A DNA stretch of 64,000 nucleotides, taken from contig NZ_CP069303.1 in the NCBI RefSeq assembly GCF_016839145.1, positions 3,394,501 to 3,458,500 of the forward strand. The letters run 5' to 3'. This document shows, piece by piece, positions 63,929-64,000 of this stretch (positions are counted from its first letter, which is position 1; the number at the start of each line of letters is the position of its first letter). This DNA is from Shinella sp. PSBB067 (lineage in GTDB: Bacteria > Pseudomonadota > Alphaproteobacteria > Rhizobiales > Rhizobiaceae). A program made the position numbers and the translations under genes. The notes below the pieces were generated by a model. That model searched no databases, had not been told where the DNA came from, and saw only the letters and a list, made by a program, of their open reading frames with translations.

Positions 63929-64000
63929 CTAGACCTGCTCGAAGGCGCCGTGGCAATGCTTGTATTTCTTGCCCGAACCGCAGGGGCACGGCTCGTTGCG
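63929..64000 (-). CDS. secA: SecA preprotein translocase ATPase, C-terminal end
   Basis: Only the last 23 codons are in the window; the gene continues beyond 64000. They encode RNEPCPCGSGKKYKHCHGAFEQV cut as NEPCPCGSGKKYKHCHG plus a short tail, the C-terminal zinc-binding SEC-C motif (CxCx8CH) of SecA that contacts SecB. The same motif occurs in a few other proteins, but the ending EQV fits alphaproteobacterial SecA. Confidence 0.85.
   Translation of the reverse strand, partial: RNEPCPCGSGKKYKHCHGAFEQV

Overview
The window is high-GC DNA from an alphaproteobacterium of the Rhizobiales, most likely a member of the Rhizobiaceae (Shinella, Ensifer or Rhizobium type). The support is gene content and order: aerobic cobaltochelatase genes cobS-cobT (CobS has the 332-residue length and near-identical motifs of the classical Pseudomonas denitrificans enzyme), a CpdR-type response regulator, ftsE-ftsX beside a TIGR02302 protein and lysA-lptM-argH, DUF2125 and DUF3108 proteins, and a twin-transmembrane protein beside a PduO-type adenosyltransferase. 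Several core genes use TTG or GTG starts.

Positions 1-36,900 are ordinary chromosome: cobalamin synthesis, a queuosine-precursor transporter with a candidate preQ1 aptamer over its start, rpmB, glyoxalase II, TyrC, phospholipid acyltransferase, cell-division ABC pair, purine salvage, lysine and arginine synthesis, a sulfate importer (sbp-cysT-cysW-cysA), the etfBA electron-transfer pair with a hydroxyacyl-CoA dehydrogenase, and GluQ/AlkA/HNH/DsbB. Two copies of a 107-bp dispersed repeat (8904 and 20952) lie in this part.

Positions 36,995-48,000 are an accessory region that starts at a tRNA-Leu(CAA). Forty bases past the tRNA sits a 3.2-kb transposon-like element (37119-40345) with perfect 25-bp inverted ends, a second inner end repeat and a perfect 5-bp target duplication. 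It has no transposase but keeps what looks like the C-terminal part of a TniQ-type protein and three cargo reading frames, two of them apparently truncated. A DUF3768 gene, a broken XRE regulator and an integrase fragment follow. Between them lies a metal-uptake system: TonB-dependent receptor plus DUF2478 protein, and a FecCD-type ABC importer. Both transcription units are preceded by a CGNTATATT-N6-AATATATCG palindrome like the Mo-box of molybdate-responsive regulators, so molybdate or tungstate is a better guess than iron.

Positions 48,059-58,838 hold a catabolic cluster: a LuxR-type regulator facing an eight-gene run encoding a dimethylformamidase-like large subunit, a NitT/TauT-type importer, a HutC/GntR regulator, a cytoplasmic gamma-glutamyltransferase homologue, a DadA-like FAD oxidoreductase and a histidinol-dehydrogenase homologue with two altered zinc-ligand positions. 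TTGTA-N2-TACAA-type palindromes lie before the first gene and before the permease. The combination suggests uptake and breakdown of a nitrogenous compound with an amide or formamide bond; the substrate is not identifiable. Positions 59,000-64,000 return to core-type genes: BON protein, acyl-CoA synthetase, a GNAT/flippase pair probably for surface polysaccharide, and the 3' end of secA.
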